Source: CALARM01 sp964431735
Lineage (GTDB): Bacteria > Vulcanimicrobiota > SpSt-956 > JAKJGF01
Assembly: GCA_964431735.1 (NCBI GenBank)
Contig: CAYSLJ010000077.1
Span: 1-33,220 of the forward strand
Direction: 5' to 3'
Length of the DNA: 33,220 nucleotides
Every line of letters starts with the position of its first letter. Within the stretch, counting starts at the first letter, position 1. The translations under genes and the position numbers were made by a program. The notes under the pieces were generated by a model. That model did not search any database and was not told where the DNA came from. It saw only the letters and a program-made list of their open reading frames with translations. Shown in pieces: positions 14,276 to 22,877 of this stretch.

Positions 14276-15013
14276 ATGAAAAAAATAATAATCAATATAA
14301 TAACAATATCAATTATATTCAGCATAACCCTTCTTTCTGCTATAGCAGGCAATAGTGAATATAAAAGACTTGACTCTTTCAACATCATTCCATCTGACAG
14401 ACTGGAATTAACTCTTGATAATAACATACAGAAAAATATTACCGTAGTTAAAGAAGATGATATTTTGTATATAGACTCCAGCTTTTTTACAACTTTTTTA
14501 GGTATTAATATTCAGGAACAGGCAGAACATTCACGAACTGTAAAAGAAAGCACAGATAAGGAAATTATCTGTTTACCCTTATTTAAAAGCCTTGACAGTC
14601 TTAAATTAAGATATACATACAGCTCTCTTTACGGCAAAGAGATAATAAGAATAAGAACAGATGGTGCATTTAAAATTTATAAAGCATCTAACTATATGCC
14701 AGAGACAGTTATTTCATACGGGAATACCCCTTCAGTATCAGCCGGTTCATATGCAGGAACAGACACATACTATGGAAATAGTTCTTATAGTTACTCCGGC
14801 ACAGGTTATTATTACAGTTCAGCCTGTTCAACAGGCGGTTATTATGGAGTACCGGGATACGGTTATTATTATCCGGAAGGATATACACCGGGAACCTGTC
14901 AGAACATTACCTGTCCAAACCAGCAATTGAATATAACACCGGTAAAATCAACTGCTCCCGGCCCTCTTCCAAATATTGTAAGTCCCCTTTCAAATATTGT
15001 AAAACCCCTGTGA
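14276..15013 (+). CDS. Exported hypothetical protein with Tyr/Gly/Ser-rich tail
   Basis: 245 residues from the ATG at 14276, which follows CAGGAGGTGTTGAAA; an ATG ten codons earlier lacks a ribosome site. Residues 1-25 are a Sec signal peptide. Residues 30-140 form a mixed alpha/beta segment with paired TVVKEDDILYIDSSFF and IICLPLFKSLDSLKL strands, vaguely like copper-amine-oxidase-N/stalk domains. Residues 145-215 are low-complexity, rich in Tyr, Gly and Ser (for example GYGYYYPEGY), with Cys near 186, 210 and 215, then a Pro-rich end. The tail recalls surface or matrix proteins. No family assigned. Confidence 0.7.
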   Translation: MKKIIINIITISIIFSITLLSAIAGNSEYKRLDSFNIIPSDRLELTLDNNIQKNITVVKEDDILYIDSSFFTTFLGINIQEQAEHSRTVKESTDKEIICLPLFKSLDSLKLRYTYSSLYGKEIIRIRTDGAFKIYKASNYMPETVISYGNTPSVSAGSYAGTDTYYGNSSYSYSGTGYYYSSACSTGGYYGVPGYGYYYPEGYTPGTCQNITCPNQQLNITPVKSTAPGPLPNIVSPLSNIVKPL

Positions 15014-15019
15014 TTCGAG

Positions 15020-15071
15020 AGTTTAAGGTTTATAGTTGAGACAGTCAAATTTCAACTATAAACCTTAAACT
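15020..15071. repeat. 20-bp perfect inverted repeat with heptamer periodicity
   Basis: Arms 15020-15039 and 15052-15071 are exact complements around a 12-base loop. The right arm and its extension read AACTATA, AACCTTA, AACTATA, AACTCTA in 7-base register, so this hairpin belongs to the heptanucleotide repeats. It lies between convergent genes and may stop transcription from both. Confidence 0.75.
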
Positions 15072-15103
15072 ATAAACTCTACTAACCACTCACCGGTCAC
15101 TGT

Positions 15104-16768
15104 TTAAATCCATTCAGGCAAAATCTCTTTAGAATACCATCTCATAAAAAATCTCTCTTCCGGTATACATGCTCCTTCTACCTTTATCTGTCTTTCAACT
15201 GTATGTCTTCTTCTGGCAAAAGGTGAAGTAAAGTCTCTTCCAAATCCGTTTACAAAAAACCTGTCACTTAATGTTCCGAAAGATCTAAATTTTGTAAGCG
15301 GATGGGTTCCGTATACCGGTAACGACATAAAACGACTTGTATCAACAGGTACCCAGCCATAGGACGGCAGGTAAACCTCCGGTATTTCATGGTCCAGGTA
15401 TCCAAGTCGACTGTCTTCTTTCCAGATAGAAAAACCTACTATGCTCCTTGCAGGCAGCCCTGCAACCTGACAGAGAGCTATGAAAATAGTGGCATGATTG
15501 CCGCAGCTTCCTTTACCCTGGGACAGGATCTTTTTTGTGCTTATACTTGTATAGGGAAGTACATATTTTACTTTATCTACAACAAAATCATAGAGTTTTC
15601 TTGCTATCCAGAAGGTTTTTCTCTCGCCCTGAAGTATTTCTTCAACCCTGTTTCTTATCTCTTTTTCCCCCGTCTGAAAAAGAAGTTCTGCCTTCTGCAC
15701 TACCTCTCTTAATTGCAAATCTTCACTCTTCATCATTTCCTCTATGAGATACTTCTTTTTTATTTCTTCCGGTATATCTTCAAGGGTTCCTGTAAGATGG
15801 GGATAAAGATGATATTTCAAGTTAACAGTTTCAATTTCGAAACTAACCGTAACATCCTGTTCTATATTTGGAAGCAAATCCTTTATTTTATTAACGATAA
15901 CAGTACCGTAATTGTCATCCCACTGACATATTAACTTTTCATCAGGCTCAGGTATTACTTTAACAGGAGTGATCAATCTCTGATGTATATAATCTTTAGG
16001 CAAACTCTGGGAAGCTTCCATTTCTTTAATTATACCGGGACCGGTATTTCTGAAACAGTAATTTATATCTACAGTAGATTTTCGGCCTCCTGAAAAAGAA
16101 TAAAGAATATCTCTGTTCAATTCAAAGGTAAGAAGTTCATTTCTTTTAAGTTCAAGAGTCCATACCCTGTCCTGTGTTACAATAATACTGGAGCTATGCT
16201 CGCAGTCAGGAAGTTTATAGGAAGTAAGTATTACTCCTGTTTCAGGATCAAGAGCAAAGATTTCTCCTTCCACAACATCGAGAGTCCATAAATATGTTCC
16301 GTCATGACAGAGTCCTCTGCAGGAATAAGTAGGGGCATCAAAGGTTTCTGCCTGAATATGGCGTGGAAATTTTATGACGGAAATCTGATTATTTGCAACT
16401 GTAAACTCAGGCTGATCAGGTGAAATTATCCACAGAATTTTATCCCTGCATGTCATGCCGAGATATGGCCTGGTTACTCCGGCGATCTTCCCTATAAGGA
16501 CACAATTATTATCTGTAAAATGGCGCTTGTAAAGGTTACATGTTTCTTCATCATATTCCCATAGATATTCCCCGTCATAGCTTATAGTCTGAGGGCGCCT
16601 CACTACAGATTTTATTCTGTCTATCATATCTCCTTTATAAGGATCCAGAAGAATTAATTCTCCTGTTTCTATATCCGCTATCCATACACCCTTTTCATTG
16701 AATGCTATGGATGCAGGACTGCATACAGGCACTTTTATGCGGTTTATGAGTCTTACAGGTTTTTTCAT
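15104..16768 (-). CDS. Propeller-like repeats fused to a transglutaminase-like domain
   Basis: 554 residues with no signal peptide, so probably cytoplasmic. Residues 1-225 contain repeating blades (GVWIADIETGELILLDP, YLWTLDVVEGEIFALDPETG) typical of a beta-propeller. Residues 235-345 form a beta-rich linker. Residues 380-480 are a transglutaminase/CYK3-like thiol fold: GKGSCGNHATIFIALCQ with C422, LDHEIPEVYLP with H460 and GWVPVDTS with D476, a complete Cys-His-Asp triad. The family hydrolyses or cross-links amide bonds. The start follows AAAGGGAATAATT. It stands between a convergent secreted protein and a divergent DUF62 gene; the substrate is unknown. Confidence 0.85.
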   Translation of the reverse strand: MKKPVRLINRIKVPVCSPASIAFNEKGVWIADIETGELILLDPYKGDMIDRIKSVVRRPQTISYDGEYLWEYDEETCNLYKRHFTDNNCVLIGKIAGVTRPYLGMTCRDKILWIISPDQPEFTVANNQISVIKFPRHIQAETFDAPTYSCRGLCHDGTYLWTLDVVEGEIFALDPETGVILTSYKLPDCEHSSSIIVTQDRVWTLELKRNELLTFELNRDILYSFSGGRKSTVDINYCFRNTGPGIIKEMEASQSLPKDYIHQRLITPVKVIPEPDEKLICQWDDNYGTVIVNKIKDLLPNIEQDVTVSFEIETVNLKYHLYPHLTGTLEDIPEEIKKKYLIEEMMKSEDLQLREVVQKAELLFQTGEKEIRNRVEEILQGERKTFWIARKLYDFVVDKVKYVLPYTSISTKKILSQGKGSCGNHATIFIALCQVAGLPARSIVGFSIWKEDSRLGYLDHEIPEVYLPSYGWVPVDTSRFMSLPVYGTHPLTKFRSFGTLSDRFFVNGFGRDFTSPFARRRHTVERQIKVEGACIPEERFFMRWYSKEILPEWI

Positions 16769-16866
16769 AATTATTCCCTTTCTGAAATATTACTGACATG
16801 AGAATAAATTCAAAAATTATAGCAAAAGTCCTGCTGAAGGAAATTTATATAATACAGAGAATAAAG

Positions 16867-16910
16867 TATGTTATATTTAATGGGAATATGTTATATTTAA
16901 TGGGAATATG
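16867..16910. repeat. 20-bp tandem duplication
   Basis: TATGTTATATTTAATGGGAA occurs twice in a row (16867-16886 and 16887-16906), then TATG. It is in the 253-base space between the transglutaminase and DUF62 genes. An ORF through it lacks a ribosome site and looks accidental. A TTACTGACATGAGAATAAA sequence at 16790 resembles the end of the small inverted-repeat element. Confidence 0.6.
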
Positions 16911-16968
16911 TGATGGGAAAAAGCTTTTATTCTTAAACATTAAAGAATTATGTGAATATGTTCCCCTG

Positions 16969-16989
16969 TTACGCGTTACGCGTTACGAT
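16969..16989. repeat. Heptanucleotide array TTACGCG x3
   Basis: TTACGCG, TTACGCG, TTACGAT followed by TCTCATATA, as after the array at 11649. It ends 32 bases before the DUF62 start. Confidence 0.8.
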
Positions 16990-17021
16990 TCTCATATATT
17001 ATAATAAAGGAGATGTATAAA

Positions 17022-17900
17022 ATGAAAAAAATATTTTTTCTAACTCTGTGTATTGTGCTATTAACTTCCATTATCGTTCAGGCCAGACCTCTCGTAGTAT
17101 TGACTACCGACTTCGGACTTAATAATGAAGCAGTGGGACTCTGCCACGGAGCAATACTGGCAATAAATCCGGATATAGAAGTAGTTGATCTCTGCCATAA
17201 TGTTAAAGCTTTTGATGTAAAACATGCATCGCTCATACTTAAAGGAACTGAATGCTTTCCAGAGGGAACTGTTTTTGTATCTGTAATAGATCCGGGCGTT
17301 GGAACAGACAGAGGAGCAATAGCTATAAAGACCAAAAAAGGATTGTATTACATAGCTCCCAATAACGGGCTTTTAACATATGTTATAGAAGAACAGGGTC
17401 TTGAAGCAGTCTACGAACTGGATACAAAAAAAGTTAATCCCCGGTGGAGCAGAGGAACCTTCGATGGCAGGGATCTTTTCAGTCCTGCAGGGGCAATCCT
17501 TGCAACAAACAAAGGGAATCTGGATTCAGTAGGATATGAAATAAAACAGGAAGCTATCGTTATGTTTATGATTTTACACGCAAAGATTCATAAAGGTACC
17601 ATATCAGGTGTATATATTCAGGAAGACGAGCCTTACGGGAATGTATGGACGAATATAACAGAAGAAGATCTGAAGAAAATTTCAGTGAAACCGGGCGATA
17701 AACTCCACATCACTGCAACCGGCCTGGAAATAGACATGCCTCTTGTCATTACATTCGGAGAAGTGCCAGAAGGTGAACCTCTTGCCTATATGAACAGTGA
17801 AGGAACACTTGCTTTTGCAATAAATCAGGGGAATTTTACCCTTAACTATAATTTGAAAGAAGGCATGGAAATAAGTGTGAAAAAAGCCAGTGGTGAGTAG
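17022..17900 (+). CDS. Exported DUF62 protein (SAM hydroxide adenosyltransferase family)
   Basis: DUF62 enzymes split S-adenosylmethionine with water into adenosine and methionine and are related to fluorinase and chlorinase. The family motifs are intact: VLTTDFGL at the start of the mature domain, VIDPGVGT, APNNGLLTYV, FDGRDLFSPAGA and EPYGNVWTNI. With the start at ATG 17022 (nine bases after AAAGGAG) the product is 292 residues; an ATG three codons earlier overlaps the ribosome site. Residues 1-22 are a clear Sec signal peptide ending QA, which puts the protein in the periplasm, where SAM is not expected. The last residues and the TAG stop are written by the GTGARTA array. Confidence 0.9.
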   Translation: MKKIFFLTLCIVLLTSIIVQARPLVVLTTDFGLNNEAVGLCHGAILAINPDIEVVDLCHNVKAFDVKHASLILKGTECFPEGTVFVSVIDPGVGTDRGAIAIKTKKGLYYIAPNNGLLTYVIEEQGLEAVYELDTKKVNPRWSRGTFDGRDLFSPAGAILATNKGNLDSVGYEIKQEAIVMFMILHAKIHKGTISGVYIQEDEPYGNVWTNITEEDLKKISVKPGDKLHITATGLEIDMPLVITFGEVPEGEPLAYMNSEGTLAFAINQGNFTLNYNLKEGMEISVKKASGE

Positions 17901-17995
17901 TGAATAGTGAATAGTGAATATTGAGTGGTGAGTGGATACGCATCACTACTCACGAAACGCATTACGAACCACTCGTCACGCGTTACAATTCACGA
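17892..17995. repeat. Mixed heptanucleotide arrays GTGARTA and TYACGCG
   Basis: GTGAGTA, then GTGAATA three times (17892-17919), TTGAGTG, GTGAGTG; then an inverted ACTACTCAC around 17945; then TCACGCG, TTACAAT, TCACGAT (17975-17995). Two heptamer families sit in one 100-base interval between the DUF62 stop and the aminopeptidase start. Confidence 0.8.
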
Positions 17996-18020
17996 TAGAA
18001 AGGAAAGTGAAATTATTACT

Positions 18021-19565
18021 ATGCTCGAAGTAGAGGTATTAAACTCTTCCATATCTGACATAGAAGCAGATGCAGTGCTTACAGGCATTTTTGAAGATGA
18101 TTGTACTGTAGAAAGGCTGTGCGGAAGAGATGAAAAATTTAAGTATATGGTAAAAAACCTTATTGAAGAAGGTGAAATCAACGGTAAACTTGCCGGAACA
18201 ACGCTGGTTCACAGCCGGGGAGAAATCAAACCTGGGAGAATATTAATTGTTGGCCTCGGGAAAAAAGAGAATCTATCTCTGGACAGATTACGTGGCATGG
18301 CAGCAGTATCAGGAAGATTGCTTCGTGATATTCAATGTCAGAAAATAGGTATACACCTTGGTTTTTTACCGCCCGGCTTTCGTTATAAAGATACTGCAAT
18401 GGCAGTTATAGAAGGATTTTTCCTGGGTCAGTACAGTTTTACCAAATACAGGCATGAAGAAAAAAAACGGGACGTCAAAAAGTTTGGTATTTATTTCCCT
18501 GAAGAAATAAAGTTTGATACAGATTTAATCTCTCATGCCATAAGAACAGGCGCGTTTATAGCAAAAGCAACCAATCTGAGCCGCGATCTATGTAATGAAC
18601 CGGCAAATGTACTTACACCTGTAAGACTCGGAAAAATAGCAGATAAACTGGCAGAAGAATACAGCTTAAAAGCACATATTCTTGACGAGAAAGAAATGCA
18701 GTCTCTGGATATGAATCTTTTACTTGCAGTTTCACGGGGCAGTAAAGAACCTCCCCGTCTCATAGTGCTTGAATACTGCGGAGCAGGAGAAGGGAAACCT
18801 GTATACGGTTTGCTCGGTAAAGGAGTAACATTTGACAGCGGAGGAGTGTCACTGAAGGCTCATAGTGCCATGGACCATATGCATCTGGATAAAACTGCCG
18901 GTGCCGTAGTAATAGGCATTTTAGCAGCTCTATCGTCTCTTAAAGTAAAGATAAATCTCACAGGTGTCATACCTGCCGTTGAAAATATGCCCGGTGGGAA
19001 TGCCTATAAACCGGGAGATATTATTAAAGCCATGTCAGGTAAAACTGTAGAAATAACAAATACCGATGCAGAAGGAAGGCTTATTATGGCAGACAGTCTC
19101 ACCTATATGCAACAGGTACTGAAGATTGATAATATTATAGATTTTGCCACACTTACAGGAGGCTCCAGAACTGCCCTTGGAACAGATATTATACCGGTAT
19201 TTTCTAAAGATAAAGACATGGTAAACCTGTTCAGAGAATCCTGCTGGCACAGTGGCGAAGTGTGCTGGGAAATGCCTCTTTACAGAAACTATTTGAAACT
19301 TCTTAAAAGCCATGTAGCAGATATAAAGAATATGGTAAAAGATTCTCCTTCTACTCTGCTGGGAGCTTTATTTCTCGGAGAATTCATAGACAATAATACA
19401 AAGTGGATGCATTTAGATATTGGAGGTCATGAATTCAGAGAAGAAGAATTTTCTTATCAGGCCTATGGAGCTACTGCCCTTGGCATGAGATCCCTTATAA
19501 GATATTATCTCCATCTGTCAGGTGAAGATATAGGCACAGATATGGAAAACTGGAAAATTTTATAG
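18021..19565 (+). CDS. pepA: Leucyl aminopeptidase, M17 family (cytosol aminopeptidase)
   Basis: Two-metal exopeptidase that removes N-terminal residues from peptides; normally a cytosolic hexamer. 514 residues from ATG 18021. The in-frame extension to 17925 is repeat DNA and unlikely to be translated. The catalytic half has GKGVTFDSGGVSLK (metal-binding Lys and Asp), the HLDKTAGAVV segment with the next Asp, and the M17 signature NTDAEGRLIMAD with Asp, Glu and the catalytic Arg. It ends with MHLDIGG, the usual C-terminal patch. The ribosome site AGGAAAGTG is rather far (about 12 bases). The HLDKTAG stretch replaces the more usual YDMSGAA. The FlhA-domain gene follows 66 bases later on the same strand. 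Confidence 0.92.
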   Translation: MLEVEVLNSSISDIEADAVLTGIFEDDCTVERLCGRDEKFKYMVKNLIEEGEINGKLAGTTLVHSRGEIKPGRILIVGLGKKENLSLDRLRGMAAVSGRLLRDIQCQKIGIHLGFLPPGFRYKDTAMAVIEGFFLGQYSFTKYRHEEKKRDVKKFGIYFPEEIKFDTDLISHAIRTGAFIAKATNLSRDLCNEPANVLTPVRLGKIADKLAEEYSLKAHILDEKEMQSLDMNLLLAVSRGSKEPPRLIVLEYCGAGEGKPVYGLLGKGVTFDSGGVSLKAHSAMDHMHLDKTAGAVVIGILAALSSLKVKINLTGVIPAVENMPGGNAYKPGDIIKAMSGKTVEITNTDAEGRLIMADSLTYMQQVLKIDNIIDFATLTGGSRTALGTDIIPVFSKDKDMVNLFRESCWHSGEVCWEMPLYRNYLKLLKSHVADIKNMVKDSPSTLLGALFLGEFIDNNTKWMHLDIGGHEFREEEFSYQAYGATALGMRSLIRYYLHLSGEDIGTDMENWKIL

Positions 19566-19600
19566 GTGAGAAATGAGTCGTGTTTCGTAATATGTAATTT

Positions 19601-19627
19601 CACGACTCACGACTCACGACTCACGAA
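19601..19627. repeat. Heptanucleotide array CACGACT x3
   Basis: CACGACT three times in register and then CACGAAA, immediately before the FlhA-domain gene. GAGTCGTG at 19574-19581 is complementary, so a hairpin can form across the space. Confidence 0.8.
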
Positions 19628-19631
19628 AATT

Positions 19632-21317
19632 ATGAATTTTAATGATAACTTGAAAAAACAACTCCATAATTTATTTTCACGACGTACAGAATCATTAATT
19701 TCAGAAGAACTCAAACCTCATATCAACCTAATGATTTACCTGTTAAATTCCAGGCACCAGGAAGAGATATCTGTAACAGGAAATTTATATAATATTCTGT
19801 CTCTTAAAGAATGGAAAAAAATTATATATAATACCGAAGGATTTACCTTCAAATTAAGAGCCTGTTCCGGCGGTAAAATAATATGCCACATATGGCCTGA
19901 TATGGATTTAATTATCGAAGAAAAACCTGAAAAACACAGAATAATGTTAAAAGTTCCTGTAACAGGCAAAATTTCCTTTCTTTTATCACCGGTCGAATCT
20001 GCCGGTACAGTTTTATTATTTCCTTCTTCTTTTCTGGCTTTTTTATATTTAAAGAAAGGAATTACAGTTTTTTTCGGTTCCACTCATGGCATTTCCCATA
20101 AAGTGCTTCTCTCACTCCATGTAACATCTTCAACAAACCTTATACTGTTGAGAAAATCTAAAATATTAAAAGATTTATCCTCTTTTTTATCTGCTCTGTC
20201 TCCCGGAGAAGACAGAAGGATTGATAATACAGAAAGCAGGGGGACTCTGCTCGAAAAAGAACAGGGAAAAGATGAAAAACTTTCCGAACAAACTATTATG
20301 ATAAACCAGGTAGATGCTATATCTGTCGAAGTTGGTTTAAATCTCCTTACCCTTATAGATCCACGCCTGGATCCACCGCCTCTGCTGAATGCCCTGACAC
20401 AGTACAGAAAGACCTTTTATGAAATATTTGGTTTTAATCTTCCCGGAGTCAGGTTCAGAGATAATCTTACTTTGAAGCACAACCAGTATATTATTAAAAT
20501 TAAAGATAATACTGTTGCCACCGGAGAAATAATAAAGGATCGTTTACTTGCTCTCGGACTGGAAAACGATCTGACAGAACTTGCAGGGCCTGTTTATGGT
20601 CCTGATGAAGTATATGGTTTAAAAGGTATCTGGATTGAAAAATCTTTACGTGAGATAGCAGAAAGACATGGGTGTCTGATTATGGAAGCAGGCGAAGTCA
20701 TATGCACACATATACAGGAAATATTTTCTAACAATCTGGAAAAATTTATGATATTCCAGGTTACAGAATTATTACTGGAAAATTTTATGACAATAGATCC
20801 TGAAAAAGTCAGTGAAATAAAAAATAATCTCAGTCTGGCAAAAATAAACAGGATATTTAAATATATGGTCAGCGAATGGCTTCCTCTTACAGACCACGAA
20901 TTTATCATTCAGAATATATATGAAATTTCTCAAAAAGAAACACATGCGGGAAAAATTTATGAAGAACTGCGTAAAAGGTATATACCTTATATATTATATA
21001 AAATAAATCTGGATATAACTGACTGTTTTACCGTATCAAACAAAACGGAAGAAACTCTTCTTAAATTCTCAAAAAAAATAAAAACAGGTTACAGTATAAA
21101 TATGCCTTTTTCTGTAAAAGAACGCTTCTTTAAAGCTGCAATAAAGCTTCTGTACAGAGATAATATTAAAAGCAGAGCAGCACTCTTCTGTTCATCCCCG
21201 GTAAGACCATTATTACTCCAGATTTTAAGAGAAAATTTCCCTGACATAAAAATTTTTTCTTATGATGAAATACCTGATACTCTTTCTTTAAAATTTCGAG
21301 GGGAATTTAATATATAG
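19632..21317 (+). CDS. Second soluble protein with an FlhA/SctV-type cytosolic export-gate domain
   Basis: 561 residues from ATG 19632; a GTG at 19566 would add 22 codons made of heptamer repeat. No good ribosome site precedes either, so coupling to pepA is possible. Residues 1-205 are an unassigned domain with a beta-rich middle. Residues about 228-553 follow the FlhA/SctV C-terminal domain in order: VEVGLNLLTLIDPRLDPP, ALTQYRKTFYEIFGFNLP, VRFRDNLTL, KDNTVATGEI, YGLKGIWIEKSLREIAE, HIQEIFSNNLEKFMIFQ, and the terminal ALFCSSPVRPLLLQILRENF...IKIFSYDEIPD. It is more diverged than the TPR fusion at 6351-9722, especially in the middle. No membrane helices. It converges on the kinase gene with a nine-base gap. 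Confidence 0.85.
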   Translation: MNFNDNLKKQLHNLFSRRTESLISEELKPHINLMIYLLNSRHQEEISVTGNLYNILSLKEWKKIIYNTEGFTFKLRACSGGKIICHIWPDMDLIIEEKPEKHRIMLKVPVTGKISFLLSPVESAGTVLLFPSSFLAFLYLKKGITVFFGSTHGISHKVLLSLHVTSSTNLILLRKSKILKDLSSFLSALSPGEDRRIDNTESRGTLLEKEQGKDEKLSEQTIMINQVDAISVEVGLNLLTLIDPRLDPPPLLNALTQYRKTFYEIFGFNLPGVRFRDNLTLKHNQYIIKIKDNTVATGEIIKDRLLALGLENDLTELAGPVYGPDEVYGLKGIWIEKSLREIAERHGCLIMEAGEVICTHIQEIFSNNLEKFMIFQVTELLLENFMTIDPEKVSEIKNNLSLAKINRIFKYMVSEWLPLTDHEFIIQNIYEISQKETHAGKIYEELRKRYIPYILYKINLDITDCFTVSNKTEETLLKFSKKIKTGYSINMPFSVKERFFKAAIKLLYRDNIKSRAALFCSSPVRPLLLQILRENFPDIKIFSYDEIPDTLSLKFRGEFNI

Positions 21318-21326
21318 CTTCCATAT

Positions 21327-22403
21327 TCACCACTTTTTTAATATTAAAATAAGAACTATAAGAACTATGATGAAGAGAATGATTATCTTTTTAATATTTC
21401 TGCCTTTACGAATAAATTTTGCTGTAATTCTTCTATATCTCTCTAATTTACTGTTTCTAACAATCTCTCTTTCTCTTTTATAAGAAAGAGACGTTGATAA
21501 AGAAGGTTCATTAAATAAACTTATACGTTCAAGATGTTCTTTCATTTCCACTGCAGAAGAAAATCTATCTTTTACATTATATCGCAGAGCTTTTATAATG
21601 ACAGTTTCCAGTTCCGATGAAATATCAGGATTGAATGCTCTTACCCGTTCAAATTTGAATCTTTTCGGACTTATCCCAGTAAGGAGGTGATGAAGTGTAG
21701 CTCCCAGGGAATACAGGTCAGATCTCGGTTCTGCCATTCCAAAATATTGTTCTCCAGGAGCATAACCATCTGTCCCTATAGCTGTATTTACCTGATTACC
21801 TGAACTTTCTATAGATCGTGCAATTCCGAAATCCACCAGCACTATATGGCCATCCTGTTCTACCATAATATTATGAGGTTTAATATCACGATACACAACA
21901 GGCGGATTTCTGTTATGAAGGTAATCCAGGACTTCCAGAACCTGTACGGCCCAGTTTATGACTTCTTTCTGAGGCAATCCGGGGGTACCATCTCTCTCAA
22001 GTATTTCAGCCAGATTATAGCCTTCTATAAAATCCAGAACAAGATAATAACGGCCATTTGATACAAAATAATCTATGACACCGGGAATACTGTGATGGCT
22101 TAAATTGGAAAGGATATTTGCTTCTCTTTTAAATCGTTCCACTGAATGATTTAATTCTATTTTATCAGGATGAAAAATCTCTTTAATGGCAAATATATTA
22201 TCCAGTTTACTGTCTGCAGCTTTATAAATAAAGCCTTTAGAACCTTTTTTGATCACCTGAATAATTTCATAACGATCTTGAAGTATTGTTGATACAGATA
22301 AAGGTTCTCTGGAAGAAATGTTAATCTCTAACGAATTACCGCAACCATTACAGAATTTTGCAGTATCTTTATTTTTTTTACCGCAATAAGCACATAATGA
22401 CAT
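21327..22403 (-). CDS. Membrane-anchored Ser/Thr protein kinase with N-terminal zinc ribbon
   Basis: 358 residues. Residues 4-21 are a zinc ribbon (C4, C7, C18, C21). Residues 45-290 are a Hanks-type kinase: IKKGSKGFIYKA glycine loop (first Gly replaced by Lys), K74 in FAIKE, YRDIKPHNIM with catalytic D173, DFGIAR with D191, and GTDGYAPGEQ. A basic linker leads to one membrane helix at about 338-356 and a short KKW end, so the kinase faces the cytosol and no extracellular sensor domain exists. Substrates are unknown; the neighbouring FlhA-domain protein (convergent) and HEAT-receiver protein are possible partners only by position. Start at ATG 22403 after AGGATTA. Confidence 0.92.
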   Translation of the reverse strand: MSLCAYCGKKNKDTAKFCNGCGNSLEINISSREPLSVSTILQDRYEIIQVIKKGSKGFIYKAADSKLDNIFAIKEIFHPDKIELNHSVERFKREANILSNLSHHSIPGVIDYFVSNGRYYLVLDFIEGYNLAEILERDGTPGLPQKEVINWAVQVLEVLDYLHNRNPPVVYRDIKPHNIMVEQDGHIVLVDFGIARSIESSGNQVNTAIGTDGYAPGEQYFGMAEPRSDLYSLGATLHHLLTGISPKRFKFERVRAFNPDISSELETVIIKALRYNVKDRFSSAVEMKEHLERISLFNEPSLSTSLSYKREREIVRNSKLERYRRITAKFIRKGRNIKKIIILFIIVLIVLILILKKW

Positions 22404-22491
22404 AAGATTAATCCTGTCGCTTATTATACGTTACTGACCTGAACTACAACGTCATTACATTATAGTCAGTTTTATAACAATATATAATTAG

Positions 22492-22519
22492 GGACTGTAA
22501 GAAAATAACCCTGGCAAAT
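22492..22519. repeat. GACTGTAAG interspersed repeat, copy 2
   Basis: Matches 14142-14169 at 26 of 28 bases. ATAACC just inside it can pair with GGTTAT at 22529-22534. Confidence 0.6.
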
Positions 22520-22544
22520 TGTTAGAACGGTTATCATCCTCGCG

Positions 22545-22572
22545 TCACGCGTTACGCGTTACGCGTCACGAT
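22545..22572. repeat. Heptanucleotide array TYACGCG x4
   Basis: TCACGCG, TTACGCG, TTACGCG, TCACGAT in register, the same order as at 2848-2875. Confidence 0.8.
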
Positions 22573-22877
22573 ATAGACGTAAAATGGTCTTTGTATTATA
22601 ATTATACCATATTCGTTAAATATACATATAGAAATTGTGCGATAAAAAATAAGTGGTGAGGGGTATTAATGGAGTTAATATAACTGATGAACCGAAGAAT
22701 TATATGATAAAAATTTCTGCAGTAGTGAAAAGTGAAGGGTGGAAATTACCCGTAACGATTATAAACCCGTCACGTTTCACATATAAATTTATAAAGAAAA
22801 CAGGGAAATGTAATTTGAAGTCGAAGTGTTCAGGATAAGGGAGATTAATAGTTTTATAAAGAAAGGATTGAACCGGA

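Larger units (their letters stand above)
22404..22877. other. Gene-free intergenic region with repeat remnants
   Basis: 474 bases without a supported gene; a 61-codon ORF at 22653 has no coding character. It holds a TTACTGACCTGAAC element-end remnant at 22431 facing GTCAGT at 22465, the GACTGTAAG repeat and a heptamer array. Promoter sequences for the divergent kinase and HEAT-receiver genes must lie here; no convincing boxes were picked out. Confidence 0.6.

Noticed and set aside
16798..17004. 68-codon plus-strand ORF in the intergenic space
   Set aside because: It runs through a 20-bp tandem duplication and a heptamer array and has no ribosome site.
17925..18020. N-terminal extension of the aminopeptidase
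   Set aside because: These 32 codons are heptamer repeat DNA, and M17 proteins begin near the MLEV start.
22653..22838. 61-codon plus-strand ORF before the HEAT-receiver gene
   Set aside because: No ribosome site and no protein-like composition.
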